Part shown: positions 7,512 to 16,489 of the stretch, in pieces
Layout: each line of letters starts with the position of its first letter
How positions within the stretch are numbered: the stretch's first letter is position 1
Source of the DNA: DATDIC01 sp963777625
Lineage (GTDB): Bacteria; Pseudomonadota; Alphaproteobacteria; Acetobacterales; Acetobacteraceae
Direction of reading: 5' to 3'
Assembly: GCA_963777625.1 (NCBI GenBank)
Contig: CAVZRO010000002.1
Location: forward strand, 1-37,941
DNA length: 37,941 bases
Translations under genes and position numbers: made by a program
Notes under the pieces: generated by a model
Database searches by the model: none
Told to the model about the DNA's origin: nothing
What the model saw: the letters and a program-made list of their open reading frames with translations, nothing else

Positions 7512-8581
7512 GCGGCGCATTCGCTGCCGAGGCGCTGAATCTCCATGCGCTCGGTCTGGCGCCGATCCCGTGCTCGGCCAACGATGACGATGATGGCAAG
7601 ACGCCAGCCATAGCTATCAAGAACTGGACACGCCGCCCAGGCGCGAAGCGGCTGCACGAACTCGTGCTGCGCTTCCCCGAGGCGAACGTCGGGATCCTCA
7701 CCGGTCTCAGCCGGATATTCGTGGTCGACATCGATCAGGCCCGACTGGTGGAGGACATGATCCGCCGCTTCGGTGCCACGCCGTTGATGGTCGAGACGCC
7801 CAGCGGTGGCATCCACCTCTACTACCGGGCCAGCGGCGAGCGTTGCGGTGATCTGCGCCGGACCGAACAACTGCCGGTGGACCTCAAGGGCATCGGCGGT
7901 TTCGTCGTGGTGCCGCCCAGCGTGCGGCCGTCAGGCGAACATGCCGGCAAGCTCTACAGGATCCTGGAAGGCACATGGGAGGACGTTGCCCGGCTGCCCA
8001 CCATCAAGCCCGGCAGCCTGCCAGCGCCCGCCACAGCCCAGCAAGGGCGGCCAGATCGCATACAGGACGGCGTCCGACACAATGAGCTCTTCCGCCACGG
8101 GCTGCGGGAGGTAAAGGCGTGCGATACCTTCGATGCCCTCGTGGACCGGCTGCGGTGGATCAATGAAAGAAGCTGCGATCCGCCACTGCCTGACGCCGAT
8201 GTGGTCAAGACAGCCTGCTCGGCATGGAATTACGAACAGGAAGGCCGAAACTTCGTAGGCAGGGGAAAATTGCTGACCACGCCCGATGCTATGTTCAAGG
8301 CCCTGATATCCCTCCCCCGCGGGGTTGATGCCCTTGCGCTGCACTTGCTGCTGCGCTCAACACACAAAGCCGGTGCGCAGTTTGCCGTGTCGTCCAAGGC
8401 GATGGCACGCGATCAGACATTGCCCGGCTGGTCGCATGTCCGGGTTCGCAAGGCGAAGAACACCCTGGTCGATCGCGGCTTCCTGAAGGTTGTCAGTCGG
8501 GGCGGCAGCGGCCCAGGTGATCCGGCACAGTTCTGCTTCGCCGAAGACGCAGCGGCCGGCCAATTTTCATTGCCACCCTAA
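7508..8581 (+). CDS. Prim-pol type replication protein (left, intact)
   Basis: A 357-aa protein with an N-terminal bifunctional DNA primase/polymerase domain, which would synthesise primers for plasmid replication. The domain starts MSGAFAAEALNLHALGLAPI. It shows the catalytic acid pair Asp74/Asp76 in FVVDIDQ and the catalytic histidine His103 in SGGIHLYYR, then the conserved FVVVPPSVRPSG region. The C-terminal half (WINERSCDPPLPDADVV; SAWNYEQEGRN) resembles a PriCT-type domain, followed by a winged-helix-like stretch (WSHVRVRKAKNTLVDRGF). The right-arm copy is frameshifted, so this is the only intact one in the window. Confidence 0.82.
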   Translation: MSGAFAAEALNLHALGLAPIPCSANDDDDGKTPAIAIKNWTRRPGAKRLHELVLRFPEANVGILTGLSRIFVVDIDQARLVEDMIRRFGATPLMVETPSGGIHLYYRASGERCGDLRRTEQLPVDLKGIGGFVVVPPSVRPSGEHAGKLYRILEGTWEDVARLPTIKPGSLPAPATAQQGRPDRIQDGVRHNELFRHGLREVKACDTFDALVDRLRWINERSCDPPLPDADVVKTACSAWNYEQEGRNFVGRGKLLTTPDAMFKALISLPRGVDALALHLLLRSTHKAGAQFAVSSKAMARDQTLPGWSHVRVRKAKNTLVDRGFLKVVSRGGSGPGDPAQFCFAEDAAAGQFSLPP

Positions 8582-9030
8582 GACTAAGGGTAAAGCTCCT
8601 TTACCCAATACTAACTGACACCCCCTCCGCTGAGGTGGAAAGCAAGCTAAAGTTCCCCGAAGTCCGACGATTTTGTTTGCCGCGGCACTCGTCGGCGTCG
8701 GTTCGTCGGTGTTTCACCCTGAATCATCGCGGGTGGCACGCATGGCCTCCGGCGGGCGGCAGGGGTTCGCCCAATCGCTGTTGCAGCACGGGATCGGCCC
8801 CACGGGCCGCGCTCGCCGGTCTCTCACTGCGCGCCCCTGCTGGCCACTGGAGGTGTAGTAGCTGCACCCCCCCGGCACATGCGGTTTCCGACTCCTAGGA
8901 GCCGCCTACGCGGCGTCTGGGCGGCATTAGGTAGGGGAGGGTGCGGCCGATGCCGCGAAGCCCTGGAGGAGTCTCCAGAGTCGCGCACGGGCATGTCCGG
9001 CACCTCCTCTATATGACCCACCTGACACGC

Positions 9031-9179
9031 CCCGTCGGGCGACGTGTAGCTGTCCCGCTGAACCCGCCAAAGAGCTGTCGGGCCGCTCCGCACGCAGTCT
9101 GGGGGCTGGAGAGCCGGCCCGCCCAAAGTGCGCCCGGCACCGGGTGGAAGCCTTGGAACAGGAGGCGTGACGCGCGCCG
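9031..9179 (+). ncRNA. Candidate structured RNA ending at a hairpin (left)
   Basis: About 150 bp without a convincing reading frame is essentially identical in the two arms, although sequence on both sides has diverged. It leads directly into a terminator-like hairpin at 9180-9203. It is GC-rich with many self-complementary segments. This could be a small regulatory RNA, but I see no known family and no clear promoter common to both arms. Confidence 0.25.
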
Positions 9180-9212
9180 GGGGCCAGGGGGCAATCTGGC
9201 CCCTTCTCTTTG
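9180..9212 (+). terminator. Hairpin terminator (left)
   Basis: Perfect 8-bp stem, GGGGCCAG at 9180-9187 and CTGGCCCC at 9196-9203, with an 8-base loop and a following TTCTCTTTG tract. The mirror copy has one G-T wobble in the stem. It would end transcripts running rightwards from the non-coding block. Confidence 0.6.
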
Positions 9213-9823
9213 TGGTAAGCTATTACTCAAACGTGGGCCCGTCTCAAAATTTTTCCTATGCCTCTGATTCGATTTCTAAAATTGGGGGAGGGCATACCGC
9301 GGCTTGTTGTCCTGGTGTGGCTCGCCGAGCGACCCGGCCCCCGCCCCCAAACTCGCCTGACAGCCGGCCGAACCGGATCGGGCAGCGGCGCTGCCACATG
9401 ATGTGGTGCGCGATGGGCGCGACGCTACATGTTGTGCCACGTCGAGCGCTGGTGCGCCATGGTCGCGCGCAATCCATGCCATTGGTGACGCGCTCGACGC
9501 TGCGACGCTGGCAGTGGCGCTTCCGCCATACATGCAGGTCAACGCATTGATATCGCACGCCATTGTCAGCGAGCTCGAGCGCCTGCCCACAAATCTGCCC
9601 ACAATGGCGACAGGCCAAGGCAGGCTGGCGACCATTCAGGGTAAATTCATGGGTAAAGCGGACTAGCTGTGCAATATCAATGGCTTAGCAGCGCCAGCGC
9701 CAGCACATGCCCGCGTCGGCCGCGCCGGAGCGCATCTTGTGAAAGCCTGCCGACCACATGGCGGAGGTTCGCCCGCAGTACTATAGTTCGCGCACGGGCG
9801 CACGCGCATAAAGTCGGGCCGTG

Positions 9824-10825
9824 TCAGATGATTACCAGACGCGCGCTCTAGCGATCAGGTGCAGGCCGGCGACCGGCCAAGTGCCACCGTCCCACCCCAG
9901 CCGGCCAGGCGATGGGCGGCGTCGGAGCGCAGCGCTTCGGCAAGGGGCATCGCGGTTGCTGGAAACCGGCCGCCGGGTAGGCGCTCCAGACCGGCACGAA
10001 CACGTGCTCCACCGGCGCCTGCCGGACCAGCGCACCAAGGCGGCGAGCAGCGCCTGCCCCGGGTCCGCCTCGTCGATGGTGCCGCTCTCCATCCAGGCCT
10101 GGGGCGGCACTGGCGAGAAAGAGCAGCGGCGGGCGTGGTGCCCCGCCCTCCCCGCGTCTGGCGGCGGGCCTCCGGGGTGGGCGGCTGGGCTGGCGCGTGC
10201 GCGTCCCACCAAACTGTGTTGTCTACACGCGGGTCGAGGTGGCGTGCACCGAGCAAAGTGGCGAAAGGAGGGTGTACGCGCGAAGGGGGGGGGGGCGCGG
10301 CCCGCCGCCGGGCAGGCGGCGCAGGAGGCGGGCCAGTGCCAGCGCGTCGGCGATGCCCAGGTCGGCCGCCGGCAGGGCCTCCAGCGACGGCTCCTCCCAG
10401 CCGAGACGCTCCGGCGGGCTGGGCGATGGTGTGCGGCAGCGCGCGCGCGCCGGCGCCGAGCGCGGCGAGTGCCGCCGGGGCGGTCAGGCCGGCGTCGCGG
10501 AGCGCCAGATCGAGCGGGTGCACCCAGACGTGGCCTGTGGGCGAGAAGCCGGGCGGCCTCGGTGAGCGCGAGGCGCGCCAGCAGCCCGTCGCGGATTGCG
10601 CTCGTTCGCCGTGGCGGCGCGCGCGTCCAGCCGGGCCAGTGCGTCGCTGGCATCGTCGAGCGCCGTGAGCAGCACCCGCAGGTCGGCGCCCCGCGCGCCA
10701 ATCGCGGCCACCGGGGATGGGTGCCGACGCGAGGAAACAATCGGGTCGGTCTCGTCGGGGCTGTCCCTCCCAGGGCGGACGGTCCGCGGTGTCCTCGTCA
10801 TCGGAAATGCGCGCCCGTCGGCCAT
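9824..10825 (-). pseudogene. DUF1612-type protein 2, decayed (left copy)
   Basis: Reverse-strand remnant of the gene seen in better condition at 16490-17492. The ATG at 10825 begins MADGRAFPMTRT in a shifted frame. Recognisable pieces occur in three frames (LRVLLTALDDASDALARLDAR, AALAALGAGARALPHT, MESGTIDEADPGQALLAALV). Many small indels separate them. It ends at the same truncation as the right copy, without the C-terminal helix-turn-helix found in paralogue 1. Confidence 0.6.
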
Positions 10826-10949
10826 CGCGGCATTTTCCAAGTGTCGTTTTCTTTGAGCCATGATAGCCGGTTGTCGCGCCGATTTTGGACACGATCGGTT
10901 CGCCACTCCGCATTTACCGCGGGGCTATGCGGGCGGCCCGGGAAATCAG

Positions 10950-10971
10950 GCGTGATAAGGAACGATCACGC
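10950..10971 (+). other. dif-like site 2, degenerate (left copy)
   Basis: Perfect 7-bp inverted arms GCGTGAT (10950-10956) and ATCACGC (10965-10971) remain around 8 bp. The right-arm version has 9-bp arms around a 6-bp spacer. Arm sequence is kept although the interior and both neighbouring genes have decayed. Confidence 0.45.
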
Positions 10972-11043
10972 TGAATTGGCGCCGGCTGCTAGCGTCCCAG
11001 CCGCGGACATTCCCTCCGCCGCTGCCCGAGAGAGGACCTCGCC

Positions 11044-11983
11044 ATGGCCGCCGATCCTGCCGACTGATTCCTCAGCCCCGCCGCGGGTGCCGGCCACCGC
11101 CGCGTCGCGACGCCGGACAGGCGGAGGGGGCCACGCTGCGTTTTGCCGCCGCCGCCAAGGCCCAGACGCCCGCGCCTACGCCGCCGACTGGCTGATTTTT
11201 GCCGCTGGGCGGCCGGCCGCGCTGCCTGGCTCGTGTGCAGCTACCTCGCCGCCGGCCGAGGGCGGCCTCCGCGCCTCGACCATTGGCCGCCGTGCCGCGC
11301 GGTTGTGCACACGCACCGCGCCGCTGGGTTCGACTCACCCAGCACCAATCGCGGTGCGCGAGGTGCTGCGCGGGCACCTCCGGCCACACGCTCGGCACGG
11401 CAGCCCAGAGCAAGACCCCGGCCACCGCCGACCTGATTTCGCCCCGCCCGGCCACCAGCTGATTGGCCGGGCGCGACCGGGCGCTCATCGCGTTCGGCTT
11501 CGCCGGCGCGTTCCCGCGCAGCGAGCTGCTGCTCACTCATCGCCATCTGCTTGAGGTGCCGGATGGGCTGCGCGTCTGCTGCTCCCAAGACCGACCAGCG
11601 GTGAAGGCCAGGAAAATCGCCATTCCGCGGGGCACTACCTGCGCCCGGTCGAGAGGCTGCAGGCCTGGCTCGCCGCGCGGCGGCGATCAGCCACGGTCCC
11701 CTGTTCCGCCCGGTCAGCAAAGGCGGCCGCGTCAGCGCCGCCCCGCTCGGCGGCGACGGCTTCGTCCTGCTGCTCCTCAAGCGCCGCGCCGCCGCCGCCG
11801 GCTCTTGACGCGCCGGTTCGCCGGGCACTCGCTGCGCGCCGGGTTCCTCACCGCCGCCGCCGAGTCCTCCGGGGCGGATGTGCTGAAGATGGCGGAGGTG
11901 TCGCGTCACCGCTCCATGGACACGGTCCGCCGCTACGGGAGCCGCGGAACCTGTTCTAAGGGGCAGCCGGCGAAGGCTTCCTG
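11044..11983 (+). pseudogene. Tyrosine recombinase 2, decayed (left copy)
   Basis: Broken counterpart of the intact recombinase at 15270-16268. The ATG at 11044 is followed within ten codons by a stop (MAADPAD then TGA). Pieces of the catalytic domain appear in different frames, including FAGHSLRAG, then VLKMAEVSRHRSMDTVRRY with the nucleophile-bearing VRRY. Several deletions are present. The product cannot be functional. Confidence 0.75.
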
Positions 11984-12051
11984 CGACCTGACCATCGCGG
12001 CCGCCGGCTGGCGCGTGGGCATCTTGCCAGATCGCCCACAGGACGGGGCGT

Positions 12052-12844
12052 TCATCGGCCCCGCCATGCCGCCCTGAGCCGCGCCACGAGGCCCAGCCGC
12101 TGCCGGACGGCGGCTGTCTGCAAGACTTCGTCGGCCGTCTGTGCGGCCTGCAGGACCGCAGCCTCGGCGACCTCCCTGCCCTTCTCTGCCTCGGCCAACC
12201 GCTCCCGAAGCGTGTCTAGCTCGCGCCTCGTCAGGACCTCGACGTCCAAGAAATCCTGTCGCTCGTGGGCGGCCGCAGCCTCGGCCTCGATCGGCCCGTT
12301 CCCGTTCGGCGTCCGCTCGCCGTTCGGCCGCCGCCAGTTGCTCGCGGATGCCCAAGCTCGATCATTGGCTGCCTTGCATCCGCTTCGGCCGTTGCAAGTT
12401 TCGTCAGCAAGCCTTCTATCCGCTCCCGCAAGGTGTCGGCGCGGGCCTCGGCAGCGCGACGATCGGCGTCAGCGGCATCCGCTCTGGCCTCGGCGGCACG
12501 GCGGTCAGAATCTGGCAGCTGTCGGCCCGTTTTTCAGCCTGATCCGCCCTTTGTTCGGCCTGTTCGGCCCTCTGTTCGGCCAGCATCGCGCGGCCTTCGG
12601 CCGCGGCCGATCTGCCACCGTCGTCAATTTGTTCGGGCGAACCTTCGCGGCGCACGTTCGCCCGAACGTGTCCCTAACTGCGCGCGGCTGCACGGCCGCA
12701 TCTTCAGGCACCAGCACCAGTGTCCGCCCATCGTTACCGGGCTGCGTCCGCCATCCAAGCCGGTGTGGCGCGCATTCGAATGGCATCAGCGGACAAGCCG
12801 AACCGTTCACCAGCCTGCGCGTATGTTAACCATTCGCCCGCCAT
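12052..12844 (-). pseudogene. KfrA-like coiled-coil protein, frameshifted (left copy)
   Basis: Remnant of a plasmid protein with an N-terminal winged-helix segment (RLGWRTQPGNDGR, LVLVPEDAAVQPR) and a long alanine/arginine/glutamate coiled coil (RRELDTLRERLAEAEKGREV) ending LVARLRAAWRGR. An extra C in the first helix segment relative to the right arm shifts the frame, with further shifts inside the coiled coil. The right copy has the opposite pattern of lesions. A palindrome ACGTTCG-CC-CGAACGT lies inside it (12654-12669). The stretch 12845-13153 upstream holds no gene. Confidence 0.6.
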
Positions 12845-13153
12845 GGGTCAGACGCCGTTCGGGGCGATCTTCGGGTGAACGTGTGGGCGATATTGTTCGG
12901 CTTAGAGCGGCATGGCGTCCTCCGAGGGCAGAATTGCCGTCTACAGGACGGTCCGAGACCATGCCAAGCTAGAAATCGCCCGAACATCGTGGAAAACAGC
13001 GTCTGCGGCTACTTTTGGGCTGGTTCAGCCGCGCAGCGGGAGCGGTCGGGCAGTCGGGCTCGATCAAGCCGCCAGCCACACGGCTTTGATGAGGCAGTGC
13101 CTGCGGTAGGGTGCACAACTGACCAGGGCGCCAGTCATCGGGGAAACTGAGCC

Positions 13154-13297
13154 ATGCCAAAGCTGGTCGAGATGTTCGCCGCTGCCATCCTGGTGGTGAC
13201 GATGCTCGCCATCATCGCGATCGCACGGGGTTTCTGCCCAGCCGCACGGGGTAGGCGGATTGCAACCGCGATAGAGTGCCCAGGTAGCGAGGCGTAG
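13154..13297 (+). pseudogene. Small membrane peptide, C-terminal frameshift (left copy)
   Basis: It begins MPKLVEMFAAAILVVTMLAI, a single hydrophobic membrane segment, behind a GGGGAAACTGAG ribosome region. Relative to the right copy it has lost one base after the membrane segment, so the short tail (FLPSRTG in the right arm) is replaced by about 20 unrelated residues. It may still be translated. Confidence 0.45.
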
Positions 13298-14039
13298 GAT
13301 GCGGCCGGGCCGCCTTGGGGTAGTCGCCGCGGGCTGGACGGCGTTTTGGTTTTCCCCGCGCCGGCTGGCTGCCGCCGGAAAGCCTCAGTATGTTCATGGC
13401 TGTCCCTTCCGCGCCTATATCGGGCCGTGCCAGTGCAGTCGAACTCGGCGCCCTGGTGGCGATCCGCTGTCCGTCCGATCTCGACGGGGATCCTGCGTAG
13501 GGCAGGGGCGACGCGGGAGCCTGAAGTCGGCGATGGCTCCTGTCGCCCGCGCGTGCCGCCAAGGTGGTCCCGAAGGGCTGTTCAGGCGAGCGGGTCTCAC
13601 TTGGGACTAGGGCAGGGAGCGGCCCCCCCCAATGGCACCCGGGTAGGCCATCGGGCCCACCGGAGCCGCTCGTTGTGGGTGTCCACTCCCCTGCCCTACT
13701 CGTGGTCCAGATTGAGACCGGCCCGCCTGAACAGCGTATCGGTGCTGCGGCGGAGCTTCGGGACCACCTTGGCGGCACGCGCGGGCGACAGGAGCCATCG
13801 CCGACTTCCAGGCTCCCGCGTCGCCCCTGCCCTACGCAGGATCCCGTCAAGATCGGACGGACAGCGGATCGCCACTAAGCGCCGAGTTCGACTAGCTGGC
13901 AGGGCCCGATCTGGTGCGGCAGGTCAACCATAAGCACACCTGACGGATTTCCGGCGGCAGCCAGCCGGCGCCGAGGAAACCAAACGCCGGCCGGCATCCT
14001 ACGCCTCGCTGCCTGGGCACTCTATCGCGGTGACCCGCC
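13298..14039. other. Centre of the giant inverted repeat
   Basis: No gene is supported. Innermost paired bases are GGGCAGGGAG (13610-13619) and CTCCCCTGCCC (13686-13696), leaving a spacer of about 66 bp that includes a C8 run. The flanks pair over hundreds of bases but are imperfect: a deletion of about 20 bp near 13574 in the left side is present on the right (around 13740-13765). The imperfect pairing and spacer could make the palindrome less prone to deletion than a perfect one. Confidence 0.8.
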
Positions 14040-14141
14040 CTACCCCGTGCGGCTGGGCAGAAACCCCGTCGCGAGCCCGATGATCGCGAGCATCATCACC
14101 ACAAGGACGGCCGCGGCGAACATCTCCACCAGCTTTGGCAT
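14040..14141 (-). CDS. 33-aa single-span membrane peptide (right copy)
   Basis: The open frame encodes MPKLVEMFAAAVLVVMMLAI followed by IGLATGFLPSRTG. It is a short amphipathic start, one hydrophobic membrane helix and a basic tail. A GGGGGAACTG ribosome-like site lies just upstream of the ATG. The membrane segment is conserved in the left arm with conservative changes (V to I, M to T), which favours real coding. Such peptides can be holin-like, toxin-like or assembly factors; nothing here decides. The next 280 bases (14142-14421) hold no other gene. Confidence 0.5.
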   Translation of the reverse strand: MPKLVEMFAAAVLVVMMLAIIGLATGFLPSRTG

Positions 14142-14371
14142 GGTTCAGTTCCCCCGATGACCGTGCAGCCTACCGTGGGCCTCCCTTATCAAGCCGTGTG
14201 GCTGCCCGCTTGGGCGAGCCCCTGTCCATCAAAGCCCTGCGCGGCTGATCCAGCGCCCACTGGGCCCAGATCGCGTTTTTCGACTTTTTTCGGGCGATTT
14301 CTGGCTTGGCACGACTCGATTCCGTCCTGTAGGGCGGCTGCTCCCGGAGGACGCCATGCGCTTAAAGCCGG

Positions 14372-14408
14372 ACGTTCGCCCGCACGTTCACCCGAAGATC
14401 ACCCGAAC
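14372..14408 (+). promoter_or_regulatory. ACGTTC repeat cluster upstream of the kfrA-like gene
   Basis: Direct and inverted forms of ACGTTCGCCCG and TCACCCGAA are packed just before the ATG at 14422. The same element recurs as a perfect palindrome inside the gene (14585-14600) and in the left copy (12654-12669). KfrA proteins repress their own promoters, so these may be autoregulatory sites. This is inference. Confidence 0.4.
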
Positions 14409-14421
14409 AGGCGTCTGACCC

Positions 14422-15209
14422 ATGGCGGGCGAATGGCTCACGTACGCCCAGGCGGGTGAACGGTTCGGCGTGTCCGCCGATGCCGTCCGAATGCGCGCAC
14501 ACCGGCTTGGATGGCGGATGCAGCCCGGTAACGAGGGCGGACACTGGTGCTGGTGCCCGAAGATGCGGCCGTGCAACCGCGCGCACGTTCGGTCGAACGT
14601 TCGGGGGCACAACGGGTGAACGTTCGCCCGCACAAATGCACCGATGAGGGCAAATCGCGCAGCCGAAGGCCTGGGCGATACTGGCCGAACAAGGGCCGAA
14701 CAGGCCGAACAAAGGGCGGATCGAGCTGAAAAGCGGGCCGATGGGCCGATACCGACCGGCGCGCCGCCGAGGCCAGAGCGGATGCCGCTGACATCGATCG
14801 CCGCGCTGCCGAGGCCCGCGCCGACACCTTGCGGGAGCGGATAGAAGGCTTGCTGACGAAGCTTGCAACGGCCCAAGCGGATGCTAAGGCAGCCAATGAT
14901 CGAGTTTGGGCATCCCGCGAGCAACTGGAGGCGGCCGAACGGCGAGCGGACGCTGAACGGGAACGGGCCGATCGGGCCGAGGCTGCGGCCGCCCACGAGC
15001 GCCAGGATTTCTTGGACGTCGAAGTCCTGACGAGGCGCGAGCTCGACACGCTGCGGGAGCGGTTGGCCGAGGCAGAGAAGGGCAGGGAGGTCGCCGAGGC
15101 TGCGGTCTTGCAGGCCGCACAGACGGCCGACGAAGTCTTGCAGACAGCCGCCGCCCGGCAGCGGCTGGGCCTCGTGGCGCGGCTCAAGGCGGCGTGGCGG
15201 GGGCAATGA
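14422..15209 (+). pseudogene. KfrA-like coiled-coil protein, frameshifted (right copy)
   Basis: It starts MAGEWLTYAQAGERFGVSAD, a winged-helix DNA-binding segment, continues RMRAHRLGWRMQPGNEG, and then a one-base deletion relative to the left arm (near 14540) shifts the frame. The coiled-coil region resumes in other frames (AEQAEQRADRAEKRAD; RIEGLLTKLATAQADAKA; RRELDTLRERLAEAEKGREV) and ends GLVARLKAAWRGQ. At least two shifts are needed. The family is known for plasmid DNA binding and nucleoid-like or partition-support roles. The last part (from 14829) is open for 126 aa. Confidence 0.6.
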
Positions 15210-15269
15210 ACGCCCCGTCCTGTGGGCGATCTGGCAAGATGCCCACGCGCCGCGGCCGCGATGGTCAGG

Positions 15270-16268
15270 TCACAGGAAGCCTGCGCCGGCATGCCCCTTA
15301 AACAGGTTACCGCGGCGCACATAGCGGCGGACCGTGTCCATGGAGCGGTGACGCGACACCTCCGCCATCTTCAGCACATCCGCCCCGGCCTCGGCGGCAG
15401 AGGTGAGGAACCCGGCGCGCAGCGAGTGCCCGGCGAACGCGGCGGGATCGAGGCCGGCGGCGGCGGCGCGGCGCTTGAGGGCGCGGACGAAGCCGTCGCC
15501 GCCGAGGGGGGTGGCGCCGACGCGGCCGCCTTTGCTGACCGGGCGGAACAGGGGACCGTGGCTGATCGCCGCCGCGGCGAGCCAGGTCTGCAGCGTCTCG
15601 ACCGGGCGCAGATGGGTGCCGCGCGGGATGGCGATCTCCTGGCCTTCACCCGCCTGGTCGGTCTTGGAGCGGCGGATCACGACGCGCAGCCCATCCGGCA
15701 CCTCGAGCAGATCGGCGACCGCGAGGGCGAACAGCTCGCTGCGGCGGAGGGCGCCGGCGAAGCCGACCGCGAGCAGCGCCCGGTCACGCAGGCCGATGAG
15801 CGTGGTGGGGCAGGCGGCGAGCATGCGGGCGATCAGTTCGGCGGTGGCCGGGGTCTTGCTCTGGGCTGCCGTGCCGAGCGTGTGGCGGATGCCGCGCAGC
15901 ACCTCGCGCACCGCGGGATGGGTGCTGGGTGAGTTGAATCCAGCGGCGCGGTGCATGTGCGCGATCGCGGCGGCGCGACGCGTGATGGTCGACGCGCGGC
16001 GGCCGCCCTCGGCCAGGGCGGCGAGGTAGCTGCACACGAGGCCGGGCGGGCAGGGCAGGGAGCTTGTCCCGCGGCCGGCCGCCCAGCGGCAAAAATCGGC
16101 CCAGTCGGCGGCGTAGGCGCGGCGGGTGTTCTGGGCCTTGGCGGCGGCGGCGAAACGCAGTGTGGCCGCCATTTCGGCCGGGGCCAGCCTGTCGGCATCC
16201 AGCGTGGCGAGCGCGGTGGCCGGCACCTTCGGCGGGGCTGGCAGATCGTCGGCAGGATCGGCGGCCAT
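15270..16268 (-). CDS. Tyrosine recombinase 2 (right copy, intact)
   Basis: Site-specific recombinase of about 332 aa from the ATG at 16268; a TTG two codons upstream is also possible. A core-binding domain (RFAAAAKAQNTRRAYAADW) precedes the catalytic domain. Catalytic motifs are GALRRSEL (Arg), RRSKTDQ (Lys), AGHSLRAG (His, Arg), SRHRS (His) and RRYVRR (Tyr). It is a clear paralogue of recombinase 1. A dif-like site with 9-bp arms lies 74 bp upstream, and a divergent DUF1612-type gene follows. The left-arm copy is destroyed, so this is the only working version here. Confidence 0.9.
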   Translation of the reverse strand: MAADPADDLPAPPKVPATALATLDADRLAPAEMAATLRFAAAAKAQNTRRAYAADWADFCRWAAGRGTSSLPCPPGLVCSYLAALAEGGRRASTITRRAAAIAHMHRAAGFNSPSTHPAVREVLRGIRHTLGTAAQSKTPATAELIARMLAACPTTLIGLRDRALLAVGFAGALRRSELFALAVADLLEVPDGLRVVIRRSKTDQAGEGQEIAIPRGTHLRPVETLQTWLAAAAISHGPLFRPVSKGGRVGATPLGGDGFVRALKRRAAAAGLDPAAFAGHSLRAGFLTSAAEAGADVLKMAEVSRHRSMDTVRRYVRRGNLFKGHAGAGFL

Positions 16269-16341
16269 GGGCAAGGGCCTCTCTCGGCGGCGGCGGGGGA
16301 ATGCCCGCGGCGGCGGGACACTAGCAGCCCGCGCCGATTAA

Positions 16342-16365
16342 GCGTGATAAATTTGATTATCACGC
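16342..16365 (+). other. dif-like recombination core site 2 (right copy)
   Basis: Perfect 9-bp inverted arms, GCGTGATAA (16342-16350) and TTATCACGC (16357-16365), flank a 6-bp spacer ATTTGA. The inner ends ATAA-N6-TTAT are exactly those of XerCD dif. It lies between recombinase 2 and the divergent DUF1612-type gene, the same position as site 1 in module 1. This is the best-formed site in the window and a good candidate target for recombinase 2 or host XerCD. It could instead be an operator for the divergent pair. Confidence 0.6.
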
Positions 16366-16394
16366 CCGATTTGCCGGCCCGCCGAACGCCGCCG

Positions 16395-16489
16395 CGCGAA
16401 ATCCCCCGAGTGACGAACCGATCGTGCCCGAATTGGCGCGGACCGGCTATCATGGCCCAAAGAAAACAATCACTTGGGGAAATGCCGCC
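16395..16489 (+). promoter_or_regulatory. Conserved leader upstream of DUF1612 gene 2
   Basis: This leader aligns closely with the one before DUF1612 gene 1 (about 5630-5726; mirror 21602-21700). Shared words include GCGCGAAA, ACGAACCGAT, GGCGCGGA, GGCCCAA, CTTGGGGAAA and GCCGCCATGG. Conservation exceeds that of the coding parts, pointing to a shared promoter, operator or recombinase accessory site. A clear sigma-70 pair is not evident. Confidence 0.5.

Larger units (their letters stand above)
8582..9823 (+). other. Long non-coding block between prim-pol and module 2 (left)
   Basis: No gene can be supported here. The block is shared with 17493-18745. The part around 9031-9300 is almost invariant between arms, while 9300-9823 differs by many indels. 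One short coding-like string near 9530-9663 (MQVNALISH, then GRLATIQGKFMG) is conserved in both arms, but its flanks are not in a common frame. A small palindrome, CTGGAGGAGTCTCCAG, lies at about 8963-8978. Confidence 0.5.
1..13619 (+). repeat. Left arm of giant inverted repeat
   Basis: This segment recurs in reverse complement at 13686-27339. Gene pairs keep a nearly constant coordinate sum: repA 27330, parA 27329, recombinase 1 27329, prim-pol 27327, outer edge 27340. The match begins at the first base of the window, so the true outer end of this arm may lie further left. Divergence is uneven: very low from repA through recombinase 1, but high with many indels between about 9.8 and 12.9 kb, where this arm is the decayed one. 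A head-to-head replicon dimer is one explanation; an assembly or fold-back read artefact is another. Confidence 0.93.

Noticed and set aside
8582..9823. A protein gene around MQVNALISH and GRLATIQGKFMG
   Set aside because: The conserved words are short, the intervening sequence is not in a common frame between arms, and no ribosome site is evident.
9821..11554. A 577-aa open frame across the decayed left module
   Set aside because: It runs antisense through the DUF1612 remnant and out of frame through the recombinase remnant. Arginine-rich composition is typical of GC-rich shadows.
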